Shown: piece by piece, positions 17,158-25,948 of the stretch | Numbering within the stretch: the first letter of the stretch is position 1 | Layout of the letters: every line of letters begins with the position of its first letter | Source of the DNA: DASPJL01 sp035628645 | GTDB lineage: Bacteria > Bacteroidota > Bacteroidia > Cytophagales > Cyclobacteriaceae | Assembly: GCA_035628645.1 (NCBI GenBank) | Contig: DASPJL010000114.1 | Span: forward strand, 9,311-73,310 | DNA length: 64,000 bases | Direction of reading: 5' to 3' | Program-made: the position numbers and the translations under genes | Notes under the pieces: generated by a model | Database searches by the model: none | What the model saw: the letters and a program-made list of their open reading frames with translations, nothing else | Told to the model about the DNA's origin: nothing

Positions 17158-18723
17158 TTATTTCGCATAGGCAACAGATCTCATTTCCCTGATCACCGTC
17201 ACTTTTATCTGACCAGGATATTGCATGTCCTTTTCTATTTTTTGCGAAATATCAAAAGAAAGCATACTTGCCTTTTCGTCCGTTACATTTTCAGCATCTA
17301 CAAGAACCCTAAGCTCCCTTCCGGCTTGAATTGCATAACATTTTATTACGCCGTCAAAGGATAAAGCCAATGTTTCCAAGTCTTTTAACCGCTTGATATA
17401 AGATTCCATTACTTCTCTTCTCGCTCCAGGTCTTGATCCGGAAATGGCATCACATACCTGGATAATAGGGGCAATAAGGCAAGTCATCTCTGTTTCATCA
17501 TGGTGAGCACCTATTGCATTGCAAACATCAGGATGTTCCTTGTATTTTTTTGCCAGCTCCATTCCTAAAAGAGCATGTGGCAATTCTGGTTCTTCCGGCC
17601 AAACTTTTCCAATATCATGGAGCAGTCCAGCCCTTTTTGCCAGCTTCACATTCAATCCTAACTCTGCAGCCATGGTTGCACATAACTTAGCTACTTCTTT
17701 AGAGTGTTGCAGTAAGTTTTGTCCGTATGACGACCTGAACCTCATTCTTCCAATCAAGCGGATCAATTCAGGGTTTAAACCATTAATTCCTAAGTCGATT
17801 ACAGTCCTTTCACCAATCTCCACAATTTCTTCTTCGATATTCTTTTTGGTTTTAGCTACGATTTCCTCAATCCTTGCAGGGTGAATTCTTCCGTCTTGCA
17901 CCAACCTATGAAGAGAAAGTCTGGCGATTTCCCTCCTGACAGGATCAAAACCTGAAATAATTATCGCTTCGGGAGTATCATCAACAATAATCTCGACTCC
18001 TGTTGCTGCTTCCAAAGCCCTGATATTCCTTCCTTCACGTCCAATAATCTTACCTTTTACATCATCACTTTCAATATTGAAAACGGACACACAATTCTCA
18101 ATAGCATGCTCTGCCGCAGTACGCTGAATAGTTTCTATAACTACCTTTTTAGCTTCTTTGGTAGCAGTTAATTTAGCTTCTTCAATTATTTCTTTGATGT
18201 GACTGGATGCTTTTGATTGGGCTTCATCTTTTAGCAATTCAACCAATTGCTGCTTAGCATCTTCTGCTGAAAGGTTTGCGATTTTCTCTAATTGAGCAAC
18301 TTGAGAGGTTTTAAGCTTGTCCAGCTCTTCCTTCTTTTTGGTAAGGATTTCTGTTTGAGCAGTTAGGTTTTCTTTTAAAGAATCTAATTCTGTCTCTCTT
18401 CTTTTTGTTTGTTCTATGGTTTTTGTTAATGCCTGTTCTCTTTGCTTAATCTTGTTTTCGTTGGTAATAATAAGATTCTTCTTTTTGTTCACCTCTTCTT
18501 CGAATTCTGATTTTAGTTTAAGGTATTTCTCCTTTGCTTCTAAAATCCGGTCTTTCTTGAGGTTTTCTGCATTAAGTTCAGCTTCTTTAAGAATTAGCTT
18601 TGCCTTCTCTTTTACTTGTTTTTCTTGTCTCTTAAATAAATTCTTTAATAAAATCCTGCCGATAAAAACTCCTATTAGTACTCCGGCAAGGCCGGCCATC
18701 AGGATGTAAATCAATTCGCTCAT
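17158..18723 (-). CDS. rny: Ribonuclease Y
   Basis: A membrane-anchored endoribonuclease of 521 residues that starts mRNA decay. It has an N-terminal TM helix (about 4-28), a long coiled coil to about 200, a KH RNA-binding domain ('VKGKIIGREGRNIRALEAATG') and an HD phosphohydrolase domain with the His-Asp pair in 'AGLLHDIGKVWPEE'. It is the last gene of a leftward operon, pheT / coiled-coil protein / zapA / rny, an order often kept in Bacteroidota. The strong hairpin beyond it ends the operon. Confidence 0.96.
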   Translation of the reverse strand: MSELIYILMAGLAGVLIGVFIGRILLKNLFKRQEKQVKEKAKLILKEAELNAENLKKDRILEAKEKYLKLKSEFEEEVNKKKNLIITNENKIKQREQALTKTIEQTKRRETELDSLKENLTAQTEILTKKKEELDKLKTSQVAQLEKIANLSAEDAKQQLVELLKDEAQSKASSHIKEIIEEAKLTATKEAKKVVIETIQRTAAEHAIENCVSVFNIESDDVKGKIIGREGRNIRALEAATGVEIIVDDTPEAIIISGFDPVRREIARLSLHRLVQDGRIHPARIEEIVAKTKKNIEEEIVEIGERTVIDLGINGLNPELIRLIGRMRFRSSYGQNLLQHSKEVAKLCATMAAELGLNVKLAKRAGLLHDIGKVWPEEPELPHALLGMELAKKYKEHPDVCNAIGAHHDETEMTCLIAPIIQVCDAISGSRPGARREVMESYIKRLKDLETLALSFDGVIKCYAIQAGRELRVLVDAENVTDEKASMLSFDISQKIEKDMQYPGQIKVTVIREMRSVAYAK

Positions 18724-18810
18724 ACCATATTATTTATAAGTTAGTGAAAAAATATGGCAGTTATGAAGAGGAGCCGAGTGAGTAGTAGAAGTTACTTTGG
18801 AATGAGATTA

Positions 18811-19110
18811 TTATGCGTTAAGGTTTAAAAGATCGTCAGAGATAAGATTTTTTAAATCAGCAATTTTTTGAGAAAAATTGCTATCAGAATCCTGCTTGTT
18901 TTCATTAAAATGCATTTTATCTACCATGCTATCAAACGCTACCATTGCAAGCAAATCCTGTTTGTCATCAATCCTGAACTGTTCCCTATATCTTCTAAGT
19001 TTTTCATTAATCGCTTTACCCGCTTGTCTTATCATAGCCTCTTCACTTGCCAACACCTTCATTGGGTACTCTCTATCTCCAATTTTTATTTTTATTGAAA
19101 GTTCTCCCAT
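18811..19110 (-). CDS. zapA: Cell division protein ZapA
   Basis: A 99-residue FtsZ-ring-associated protein. It has the N-terminal beta/alpha head ('IKIKIGDREYPMKVLASEEAMIRQAGKAI' in two parts) and a helical C-terminal half typical of the family. ZapA cross-links FtsZ filaments at midcell. It sits between rny and a coiled-coil protein, with 11 nt to the latter, so they are almost certainly co-transcribed. Confidence 0.9.
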   Translation of the reverse strand: MGELSIKIKIGDREYPMKVLASEEAMIRQAGKAINEKLRRYREQFRIDDKQDLLAMVAFDSMVDKMHFNENKQDSDSNFSQKIADLKNLISDDLLNLNA

Positions 19111-19121
19111 TTATTTATTTT

Positions 19122-19412
19122 TTAAGCACTTAAATGAGTGATGCACCTATCAATTTCCTTAATATATTCGTTTATCTTACTTTTCAACTCAGCAGCATTG
19201 CCGTTCACTGCCACATGACCTACAATCTTACTAATTTTAAATTTATTTTGAAAATTATTTAATTCTTCCTCTTTTCTACTGATTTCAGCTTGTAACTGCA
19301 AATTTTCTTCCTTGCTTTTTTGTAATTGAGATCGTAAAGTTTTATTGACCTCAATTAATTTTTTAATCTTATGTTCTAATGAAAAAAGATCAGATTCTAG
19401 TACTTGGCTCAT
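19122..19412 (-). CDS. Small coiled-coil protein next to ZapA
   Basis: 96 residues, mostly one long heptad-rich helix (LEHKIKKLIEVNKTLRSQLQ and following), then a short C-terminal helical part (AELKSKINEYIKEIDRCI). No catalytic motif. Its constant position upstream of zapA in this phylum suggests a partner of the division ring, similar in role to ZapB, but that is inference. The gap to zapA is 11 nt. Confidence 0.82.
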   Translation of the reverse strand: MSQVLESDLFSLEHKIKKLIEVNKTLRSQLQKSKEENLQLQAEISRKEEELNNFQNKFKISKIVGHVAVNGNAAELKSKINEYIKEIDRCITHLSA

Positions 19413-19499
19413 AAGAAAAGTTCCGATAAAAAATGATTAGAAAATTTAATTTACTATAGCTAGAGCTCTTTATCTTAAAACAACTTCTCTTCTTCTTAT

Positions 19500-21914
19500 T
19501 TATTTTCTGATAACGGCCTTTAATTCATTTTCAAATGCCTTCATTAGCTTATCCATAGTGTTATCTATTACTTTATCTGTTAAAGTTTGTTCCATATCCT
19601 GAAGAATAAAACTTACAGAATATGATTTTTTTTCTTTTCCCAGATTCTCTCCTTCATATACATCAAAAACACTTACGTCTTTCAACAAACGTCTTTCAAA
19701 TTTGTTTGCTACTTTCCGTATATCACTAAATTTAACATTTTTATCCAAAACCAAAGATAAATCCCTTCGAACTTCAGGATACTTTGAAATATCTTCAAAT
19801 ACAATGGAAGTACTATAGCTTGCTACCATATTATCCCAATAAAAATCAGCAAAGAAAACTTCTTGCTTAAGATCCACAATTTTTAGAAGATCCTTTTTTA
19901 CTATACCAAAATTGACGATTGGAAGATTATTCAATTTTCCTTCTAATCCATAGGAAAATGAAGGATCACTGGTATCATCAAAAGAAATATTTTGCAAACC
20001 AAATTTGGAAAGAACAGCCATCACATAATTTTTGATATCATAAAAATCAACTGCCTTTGTTTTTTCAATCCAGCTTTCTTCTTGTTTGCTCCCTGAAATC
20101 AATACCCCGAGTTTGGTGATCTCCGTGTACTTGCCATTTTCTCTAAAATAGTTCTTGCCAAACTCAAACAATTTGAGATTTTTTTGCCTCCGGTTAATGT
20201 TATATGATGCCACTTCCATTGAAGTGAACAGCAAGCTCTGCCTCATTACCCCCAAATCTTCGCTGAGCTTATTTAGGATTTCTACCTCTTTATTTTTATT
20301 GGCTGCTGATAGGGCTGAAGAATAAGCAGGTTTAGTTAACGAATTGGTGATAATCTCCTGAAATCCTAAAGCAGCTAATGCTTGCGAAATTTTATACTGA
20401 AGCTTATTAGGATCTTTTGCAGGAAATTCTGCTAAATAACTGGTACCAAGCGTATCACCAAGTTCTATATTATTAAATCCGTATATTCTTAATATTTCTT
20501 CAGTAATGTCTGCTTCGCCTTTAACATCTACCCGGTATGGAGGCACTGAAACCTTCATTTTGTCTTCTACCAATGAAGAAACCTCTATTTCCAAACTCTC
20601 CAGGATCTGATGAACGGTATTTCTCTCCAGTCTTTTACCTATCAGTCTGTCAATATTTTTATAAGCAACTTCAAATTCAAAGTTCTTAATAGGTTCAGGA
20701 TAAATATCAATGAGGTTAGCAGAAACTTCTCCACCTGCAATTTCTTTGATTAAACTAATTGCAAGCTTCAAGGCTTGGACAGTATTATTTGGATCCGTTC
20801 CTCTTTCATATCGAAACGCCGCGTCCGTTTTTAATCCATGGGCAAGGCTGGACCTTCTTATATAATCCGGTGAAAAATAAGCGGATTCCAGGAAAACATT
20901 TTTCGTTTGCTCGATAACGCCTGAATGAATACCCCCAAAAACTCCTCCAATACACATTGGAGCATTTTCTCCATCACAGATCATTAAATCCTGGCCTTTT
21001 AATTTCCTTACAACACCATCTAAAGTGGTAAACAAAGTTCCTTCTGGCAAAGTCTTAACTTTAACTTTTTTCCCCTGGATCTTATCTGCATCGAAAGCAT
21101 GCATTGGCTGCCCAATATCATGAAGGATAAAATTGGTGATGTCAACAATATTATTAATCGGGGTGAGACCAATGGATTTAAGTCTTTGTTTAAGCCAGGC
21201 AGGTGAAGTTTTTACCGTTACATTCGAAAAATAAAGTCCTGAATATCTGGGGCAAGCTTCTGAGTTTTCAACTTCAACCGTTATGGGTGACTGTTTTTCT
21301 CCTAGTTGGAATAAAGTATCCTTTGCCAGAAGGTCTTTCTTCAATATAGCTTTAAGATCTCTTGCCACGCCTAAGTGTGATGCTGCATCGGCTCTATTTG
21401 GCGTTAGTCCAATTTCCAGGATATGATCTGAAGAAAGTTTAAAATGTTCATTTGCCGGCGTTCCGTTAGATAGTTCAGTATTTAGCACCATTATTCCTTC
21501 ATGAGATGCGCCCAACCCAATTTCGTCTTCAGCACAAATCATTCCTTCTGAAACTTCACCTCTTATTTTTGTTTTTTGGATTTTAAATGGATTGCCATTC
21601 AAAGGGTACAAAGTAGCGCCAGGAACCGCTACAACTACTTTTTGTCCAACAGCTACGTTCGGAGCGCCACAAACAATCGGCAGGATAGTTTCATTACCTA
21701 CATCAACTGTCGTTGCCCGAAGTCGATCTGCGTTAGGGTGAGGAATACAAGTTTTTACTTCTCCAATAACCAATCCCTGGAGACTATCTTTTACTTCTTC
21801 ATATTTACTGACACTTTCAACTTCCAATCCACTCTGCGTAAGAAGGGATGCAATCTCCTCAGGGGATTTTTCTGTTTCTATATAATCCTTAAGCCAATTG
21901 TAAGATATTTTCAT
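19500..21914 (-). CDS. pheT: Phenylalanine--tRNA ligase beta subunit
   Basis: 804 residues, full length. The N-terminus has the EMAP-like tRNA-binding domain ('VIGEVKTCIPHPNADRL'), followed by B3/B4 editing-domain sequence, the B5 domain ('RLIGKRLERNTVHQILESL'), the catalytic-like fold, and the C-terminal ferredoxin-fold anticodon-binding domain ('YPEVRRDLSLVLDKNVKF'). It forms the heterotetramer with PheS, which is not encoded nearby. It leads the operon with the coiled-coil protein, zapA and rny. A consensus promoter lies 86 nt upstream, giving a leader of about 80 nt with a hairpin. Confidence 0.97.
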   Translation of the reverse strand: MKISYNWLKDYIETEKSPEEIASLLTQSGLEVESVSKYEEVKDSLQGLVIGEVKTCIPHPNADRLRATTVDVGNETILPIVCGAPNVAVGQKVVVAVPGATLYPLNGNPFKIQKTKIRGEVSEGMICAEDEIGLGASHEGIMVLNTELSNGTPANEHFKLSSDHILEIGLTPNRADAASHLGVARDLKAILKKDLLAKDTLFQLGEKQSPITVEVENSEACPRYSGLYFSNVTVKTSPAWLKQRLKSIGLTPINNIVDITNFILHDIGQPMHAFDADKIQGKKVKVKTLPEGTLFTTLDGVVRKLKGQDLMICDGENAPMCIGGVFGGIHSGVIEQTKNVFLESAYFSPDYIRRSSLAHGLKTDAAFRYERGTDPNNTVQALKLAISLIKEIAGGEVSANLIDIYPEPIKNFEFEVAYKNIDRLIGKRLERNTVHQILESLEIEVSSLVEDKMKVSVPPYRVDVKGEADITEEILRIYGFNNIELGDTLGTSYLAEFPAKDPNKLQYKISQALAALGFQEIITNSLTKPAYSSALSAANKNKEVEILNKLSEDLGVMRQSLLFTSMEVASYNINRRQKNLKLFEFGKNYFRENGKYTEITKLGVLISGSKQEESWIEKTKAVDFYDIKNYVMAVLSKFGLQNISFDDTSDPSFSYGLEGKLNNLPIVNFGIVKKDLLKIVDLKQEVFFADFYWDNMVASYSTSIVFEDISKYPEVRRDLSLVLDKNVKFSDIRKVANKFERRLLKDVSVFDVYEGENLGKEKKSYSVSFILQDMEQTLTDKVIDNTMDKLMKAFENELKAVIRK

Positions 21915-21999
21915 TTTTATTGATTTGAGTTTGAGAGATGAGATAGGGAAAAGAATAACACTATTCGCTCAAGCGCTCGATCTCTCACTAAATAAGGGG

Positions 22000-22029
22000 C
22001 AAAATTAACGAAAGCTAAGGGATTAGCAA
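22000..22029 (-). promoter_or_regulatory. Promoter of the pheT-zapA-rny operon
   Basis: On the minus strand, TTG (22029-22027) and TAATTTTG (22007-22000) are separated by exactly 19 nt, a full match to the Bacteroidetes housekeeping consensus. The leader of about 80 nt contains GAGAGAT/ATCTCTC arms (21980-21986 and 21933-21939) able to pair. Confidence 0.7.
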
Positions 22030-22141
22030 TCCATTAAGAGTGTAAACTTTGAGGTATAAATCTAATTTATTTTAAGAGAAGTCAATGACTGTATAAAACA
22101 TATCATATGACTGCTCTGAAAAACATTGGAAGCTTTCCTAT

Positions 22142-22681
22142 TTATTTAATCTTTTCCAAAGGCCTTTCCACTTCAAGGTGATTGCTTTCCAAATACCTTT
22201 CAAGAGATCCATCCTCTACTTTATATCCCTTCGACTCCGCCAATTTATTCATGACCTCATTTATAGTTTCGGGTGATGGAGCTACAGAATAATGAGAGAG
22301 AATCGTCGCCTGAACAACTGGTCCTTTTTTCCAGGTAAAGTAATTAAACCCCTCAGGTTTTTCTAATAAAGAATCTTTCACTACCACACCTATTGCCGCA
22401 TCTACCTTTCCTGTGTTTACATTGGGCTCATGAAAGTGCATTACGGCAAAAACTCCATTCAGCTCACCGTCCCTATACTTCTCTTGCGCTTCTTTATAGG
22501 TTTCCTTTAGCTTCCTGTCATCAAGCTTTCCTGTAAATCTCTTTCCCAAGATAATATAGCCGGGCGATTCTGCAATTTTAATTTCAGGTTCTTTAAAACC
22601 TCCAAGTATTACATAAACAATGGCTATAATCACTAACAAAACCGGAAAACCGATTAAAAAAACTCTCCTGAAACTTTTCAT
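22142..22681 (-). CDS. Membrane-anchored GyrI-like (effector-binding) domain protein
   Basis: 179 residues with an N-terminal TM helix (about 7-28, FLIGFPVLLVIIAIVYVILGG). The following domain resembles the GyrI/AraC effector-binding fold ('ESPGYIILGKRFTGKL', 'VDAAIGVVVKDS', 'VVQATILSHY'), which binds small ligands or inhibits gyrase in relatives. No DNA-binding domain is present. Ligand unknown. It stands alone between pheT and the phosphodiesterase gene on the same strand. Confidence 0.65.
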   Translation of the reverse strand: MKSFRRVFLIGFPVLLVIIAIVYVILGGFKEPEIKIAESPGYIILGKRFTGKLDDRKLKETYKEAQEKYRDGELNGVFAVMHFHEPNVNTGKVDAAIGVVVKDSLLEKPEGFNYFTWKKGPVVQATILSHYSVAPSPETINEVMNKLAESKGYKVEDGSLERYLESNHLEVERPLEKIK

Positions 22682-22832
22682 TCGTGAATGTGTTTAATTT
22701 TAATTGTACTCAGAGAACCGTTGACGTTTTCATTCCCTTTTTTGCAGAGCGCTGCTCCATAATGGTTTCATTCTGAATTAATATTAAATTATTCTGCTAA
22801 AATTAGCAGTATGAAAAAAGATATTAAAAACC

Positions 22833-24206
22833 TTATCTCAGATGATCCAAAATCAAGTTGCATACTTCGGTTGCATCAATTGCATTTTTATTCAGAGGGC
22901 TGTCTTCAGAAGCTATAATCAATGGACCTTCTTCAGGTGAATCCGGATATCTGCCATGAGACCCTTTTATTAAAGAGGGATCCAGTGGAATCACGTCCAT
23001 CAGGTACCTGAAGCCAAGTTTTTTCTTCATTAAAATAGAACCAACCTTAACTAATGGAAATTTAATGGAAGGGTTTAAAAACATTTCCACCGGGTCAAAG
23101 CCCGGTTTCTTATGAATTTCTACAATTCTTGCAAAATCAGGCGCCTTGGCATCATCCAGCCAATAATAATAATTAAACCACGACTTTCTATCTGCCAGCA
23201 CTACAAGATCTCCTGCCCTGGAATGGTCCAAACCATGAAGTTTTTTTTCTTCTTTTCCCAAGATCATTTCAATTCCGGGAGTTTTCTCCAGAATAGCTCT
23301 TACCTGATTCATTTTGTTCAAGTCATTTACATAAATATGGGCCAATTGATGATCAACCACAGCAAAGGCTTCGCTGGCTCCAGGATCCAGCAATTCATGT
23401 CCACTTTCTTCTCTAACTGCAAGCAATCCGTTTTCTCTGAAAATCCTGTTTAAAGAAATTGGATTTGAAACTTCATTAATTCCGTACTCTGATAAAATAA
23501 TAACCTGAGCGTCTCTTCCTTCATAAAACTTAACCAGGTCTTCACAAACCTTGTCAATCTCCGCTAAATCCGATTTTATCCTCTGATCTTCTTTATTAAA
23601 TTTTTGTAAACAATAATCAAGATGAGGAAGATAAATAAGGGTTAAAGTCGGGTTATTAACTTCATCTGCTCTCATAGAAGCATCAGCAATCCATTTACTT
23701 GATTTTATTGAGGTTTTAGGTCCCCAAAAATCAAAAAGAGGAAATGTACCCAATTCCTTTTGCATTAAATCCCTAAGCTCGGGCGGATGAGAATAAACAT
23801 CTGGAAGTTTAATTCCATCGGCATGATATTGTGGCCTTGGTGTTATGGAAAAGTCAACAGAAGAATACATATTAAACCACCAGAACATATTAGCGCAGGT
23901 AAAACTCGGATCCATGCTTTTAGCCATTTCCCAAAGCTTTGGTGACTGAACAAGTTTGTTGGACTGATGCCAAAACTTTATCTCACATAAATCTTTAAAA
24001 TACCATCCGTTTCCTACAATCCCATGTTCTGTAGGCGTTTTGCCAGTAAAATAGGTAGCTTGAACAGCACACGTAACCGCGGGTATAATGGGTTTAATAA
24101 AAGCTGTCCTTTTCTTTTTAATATAATTATTCAAAAAAGGTGTACTAGTCCCTATTAAATTCTTTGAAAGCCCAACAACATTTATAACAACAGTTTTTTT
24201 CATCAT
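22833..24206 (-). CDS. Alkaline-phosphatase-superfamily (type I phosphodiesterase/NPP) protein
   Basis: 457 residues of the nucleotide pyrophosphatase/phosphodiesterase family, part of the two-metal alkaline phosphatase superfamily. The likely Thr nucleophile is in 'IPAVTCAVQATYFTGKTPTEHGIVGNGWY' (two parts), and metal ligands are suggested by 'LPHLDYCLQKF', 'LSEYGINEV' and 'KLHGLDHSRAGDLVVLAD'. No signal peptide is evident, so it is probably cytoplasmic. Similar proteins are found in ebo-type clusters, but no other ebo gene is near. Substrate unknown. Confidence 0.85.
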   Translation of the reverse strand: MMKKTVVINVVGLSKNLIGTSTPFLNNYIKKKRTAFIKPIIPAVTCAVQATYFTGKTPTEHGIVGNGWYFKDLCEIKFWHQSNKLVQSPKLWEMAKSMDPSFTCANMFWWFNMYSSVDFSITPRPQYHADGIKLPDVYSHPPELRDLMQKELGTFPLFDFWGPKTSIKSSKWIADASMRADEVNNPTLTLIYLPHLDYCLQKFNKEDQRIKSDLAEIDKVCEDLVKFYEGRDAQVIILSEYGINEVSNPISLNRIFRENGLLAVREESGHELLDPGASEAFAVVDHQLAHIYVNDLNKMNQVRAILEKTPGIEMILGKEEKKLHGLDHSRAGDLVVLADRKSWFNYYYWLDDAKAPDFARIVEIHKKPGFDPVEMFLNPSIKFPLVKVGSILMKKKLGFRYLMDVIPLDPSLIKGSHGRYPDSPEEGPLIIASEDSPLNKNAIDATEVCNLILDHLR

Positions 24207-24412
24207 TTCAAACTTTGAGGGTAAAATTAATAGAGATTGGACAATAGAAAAATTAGAATGGAGGATTGATTAGATAATTAAGTGAACGTGCTCATATGAT
24301 AAAGAAGGAATGTTAACCCTAAATAGGTTTTAATAAATAATAGAGAAAAAATATCTCTATTATTAACTTTTGGGAGCTTAAGCTCTTTAAGAGGAATTTT
24401 CCTCCTTTTTGC

Positions 24413-24443
24413 AAAAAAAAAAGCTCTTCGGTTAGGAAGAGCC
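24413..24443 (-). terminator. Intrinsic terminator of gltBD
   Basis: On the minus strand GCTCTTC and GAAGAGC pair around a CTAACC-type loop and are followed by a run of about ten T. It lies 24 nt after the gltD stop. Confidence 0.85.
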
Positions 24444-24466
24444 TTCTAATTTTATTTCATAATAAT

Positions 24467-25948
24467 TTAAACAAAAACTTTAGAAACATTTAACATAGAC
24501 ACCTCTTTGGCTTCCAGTAATGAATCACCCATTAAATATTTGTCTACATTACGAGCTGCTTCTCTTCCTTCTGAAATCGCCCAGACTACTAATGATTGCC
24601 CTCTTCTCATATCGCCTGCTGCAAATACTTTGGGAACACTTGTCTGATAATTTGTGGCTTTCACGTTTCCTCTTTCGTCCAGTTCCAGCCCAAGCTCATT
24701 GAGCATTCCGTTATGTTGAGGATGCAAGAAACCCATGGCAAGTAATACCAGTTCACAAGGAAGCTCTTGTTCAGTTCCAGGTATTTCCACATATTTTGGC
24801 AATTTCCCAGATTCGGCTTCTGTCCAGCCCATTTGTGCAATTTTAATGGCTTTAAGATTACCATTTCCGTCATTCACAAACTCCTTAGTGGTTAGAGCCC
24901 AATTTCGCTCACATCCCTCTTCGTGGGAAGTAGAAGTTCGAAGAATCATAGGCCAGTTCGGCCAAGGCATATTAATATTTCTTTCTTTAGGCGGCATAGG
25001 CATAAGCTCGATCTGTGATACAGATTTAGCGCCATGTCGGTTAGAAGTACCCACACAGTCAGAACCGGTATCTCCGCCTCCTATTACAATTACATTCTTA
25101 TCAGTAGCCCAAATTTCTTTTTCAACTGAAACAGTTTTTCCGCTAACCCTGGCATTTTGCTGAGTTAAAAAGTCCATTGCGAAATGTACGCCCTTTAAAT
25201 CTCTTCCTGGAATAGGTAAATCCCTTGGAATAGTTGAACCGCCGCATAGTACAAGCGCATCAAAGTTTTCCAGAAGATCTTTTACCTTTACATTTTCTCC
25301 AACATTTGAATTAGTCTTAAAGGTAATCCCTTCTTCTTCCATCACTTTTACCCTTCTTTCTACTACCCATTTCTCCAATTTAAAATCAGGTATACCGTAT
25401 CTTAATAATCCTCCTATTTCATCCGATCTTTCAAATACCGTAACCCAATGACCGGCCTTGTTCAATTGGGCAGCAGCAGCCAATCCTGAAGGGCCAGAAC
25501 CTATAACAGCTACTTTCTTCCCTGTTCTCTTTGCAGGAACTTTAGGAATTACAAGGCCCTTTTTATAAGCTGTTTCGATAATTGATTTTTCGATAAATTC
25601 GATTGCTACAGGTGGCTTATTTATTCCTAACACGCAAGAAGCTTCACATGGCGCAGGGCAAATTCTTCCCGTAAATTCCGGGAAATTATTTGTAGAAGAA
25701 AGTATCTCATAGGCATACTCCCAATTTTCTTCATATACTGCGTCATTAAATTCAGGAATAATATTTCCTAGCGGACAGCCATTGTGACAAAAAGGAACAC
25801 CGCAATCCATGCAACGTGCAGCCTGAGTGGTCATCTTCTTTTCGTCCACCGGAAGTTCTATTTCTTTATAATCCTGGATTCTTACTTTAGGATCTCTTTT
25901 TGGAGGCAGCTCTCTGCCAAACTCCATGAAACCTGTTGGTTTACCCAT
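24467..25948 (-). CDS. gltD: Glutamate synthase small subunit
   Basis: The 493-residue FAD/NAD(P)H subunit of glutamate synthase, passing electrons to GltB. The N-terminal 4Fe-4S cysteines are in 'CMDCGVPFCHNGCPLGN' and 'CPAPCEASCVLGI'. FAD binding is shown by 'VIGSGPSGLAAAAQLNKAGH' and NAD(P)H binding by 'VIVIGGGDTGSDC'. The C-terminal FAD segment reads 'VFAAGDMRRGQSLVVWAI'. It overlaps gltB by 8 nt, indicating translational coupling, and ends at a terminator. Confidence 0.97.
   Translation of the reverse strand: MGKPTGFMEFGRELPPKRDPKVRIQDYKEIELPVDEKKMTTQAARCMDCGVPFCHNGCPLGNIIPEFNDAVYEENWEYAYEILSSTNNFPEFTGRICPAPCEASCVLGINKPPVAIEFIEKSIIETAYKKGLVIPKVPAKRTGKKVAVIGSGPSGLAAAAQLNKAGHWVTVFERSDEIGGLLRYGIPDFKLEKWVVERRVKVMEEEGITFKTNSNVGENVKVKDLLENFDALVLCGGSTIPRDLPIPGRDLKGVHFAMDFLTQQNARVSGKTVSVEKEIWATDKNVIVIGGGDTGSDCVGTSNRHGAKSVSQIELMPMPPKERNINMPWPNWPMILRTSTSHEEGCERNWALTTKEFVNDGNGNLKAIKIAQMGWTEAESGKLPKYVEIPGTEQELPCELVLLAMGFLHPQHNGMLNELGLELDERGNVKATNYQTSVPKVFAAGDMRRGQSLVVWAISEGREAARNVDKYLMGDSLLEAKEVSMLNVSKVFV

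Noticed and set aside
18724..18810. Possible 6S RNA between rny and zapA
   Set aside because: 6S RNA is near zapA in some other bacteria, but the gap is only 87 nt and shows no long hairpin with a central bubble.
22794..22809. CTGCTAAAATTAGCAG palindrome after the phosphodiesterase gene
   Set aside because: A short stem with two-base centre and no T-tract; not strong enough to call a terminator.
24288..24299. GTGCTCATATGA, found also at 56232-56243
   Set aside because: A shared 12-mer is expected by chance in 64 kb; flanks do not extend the match.
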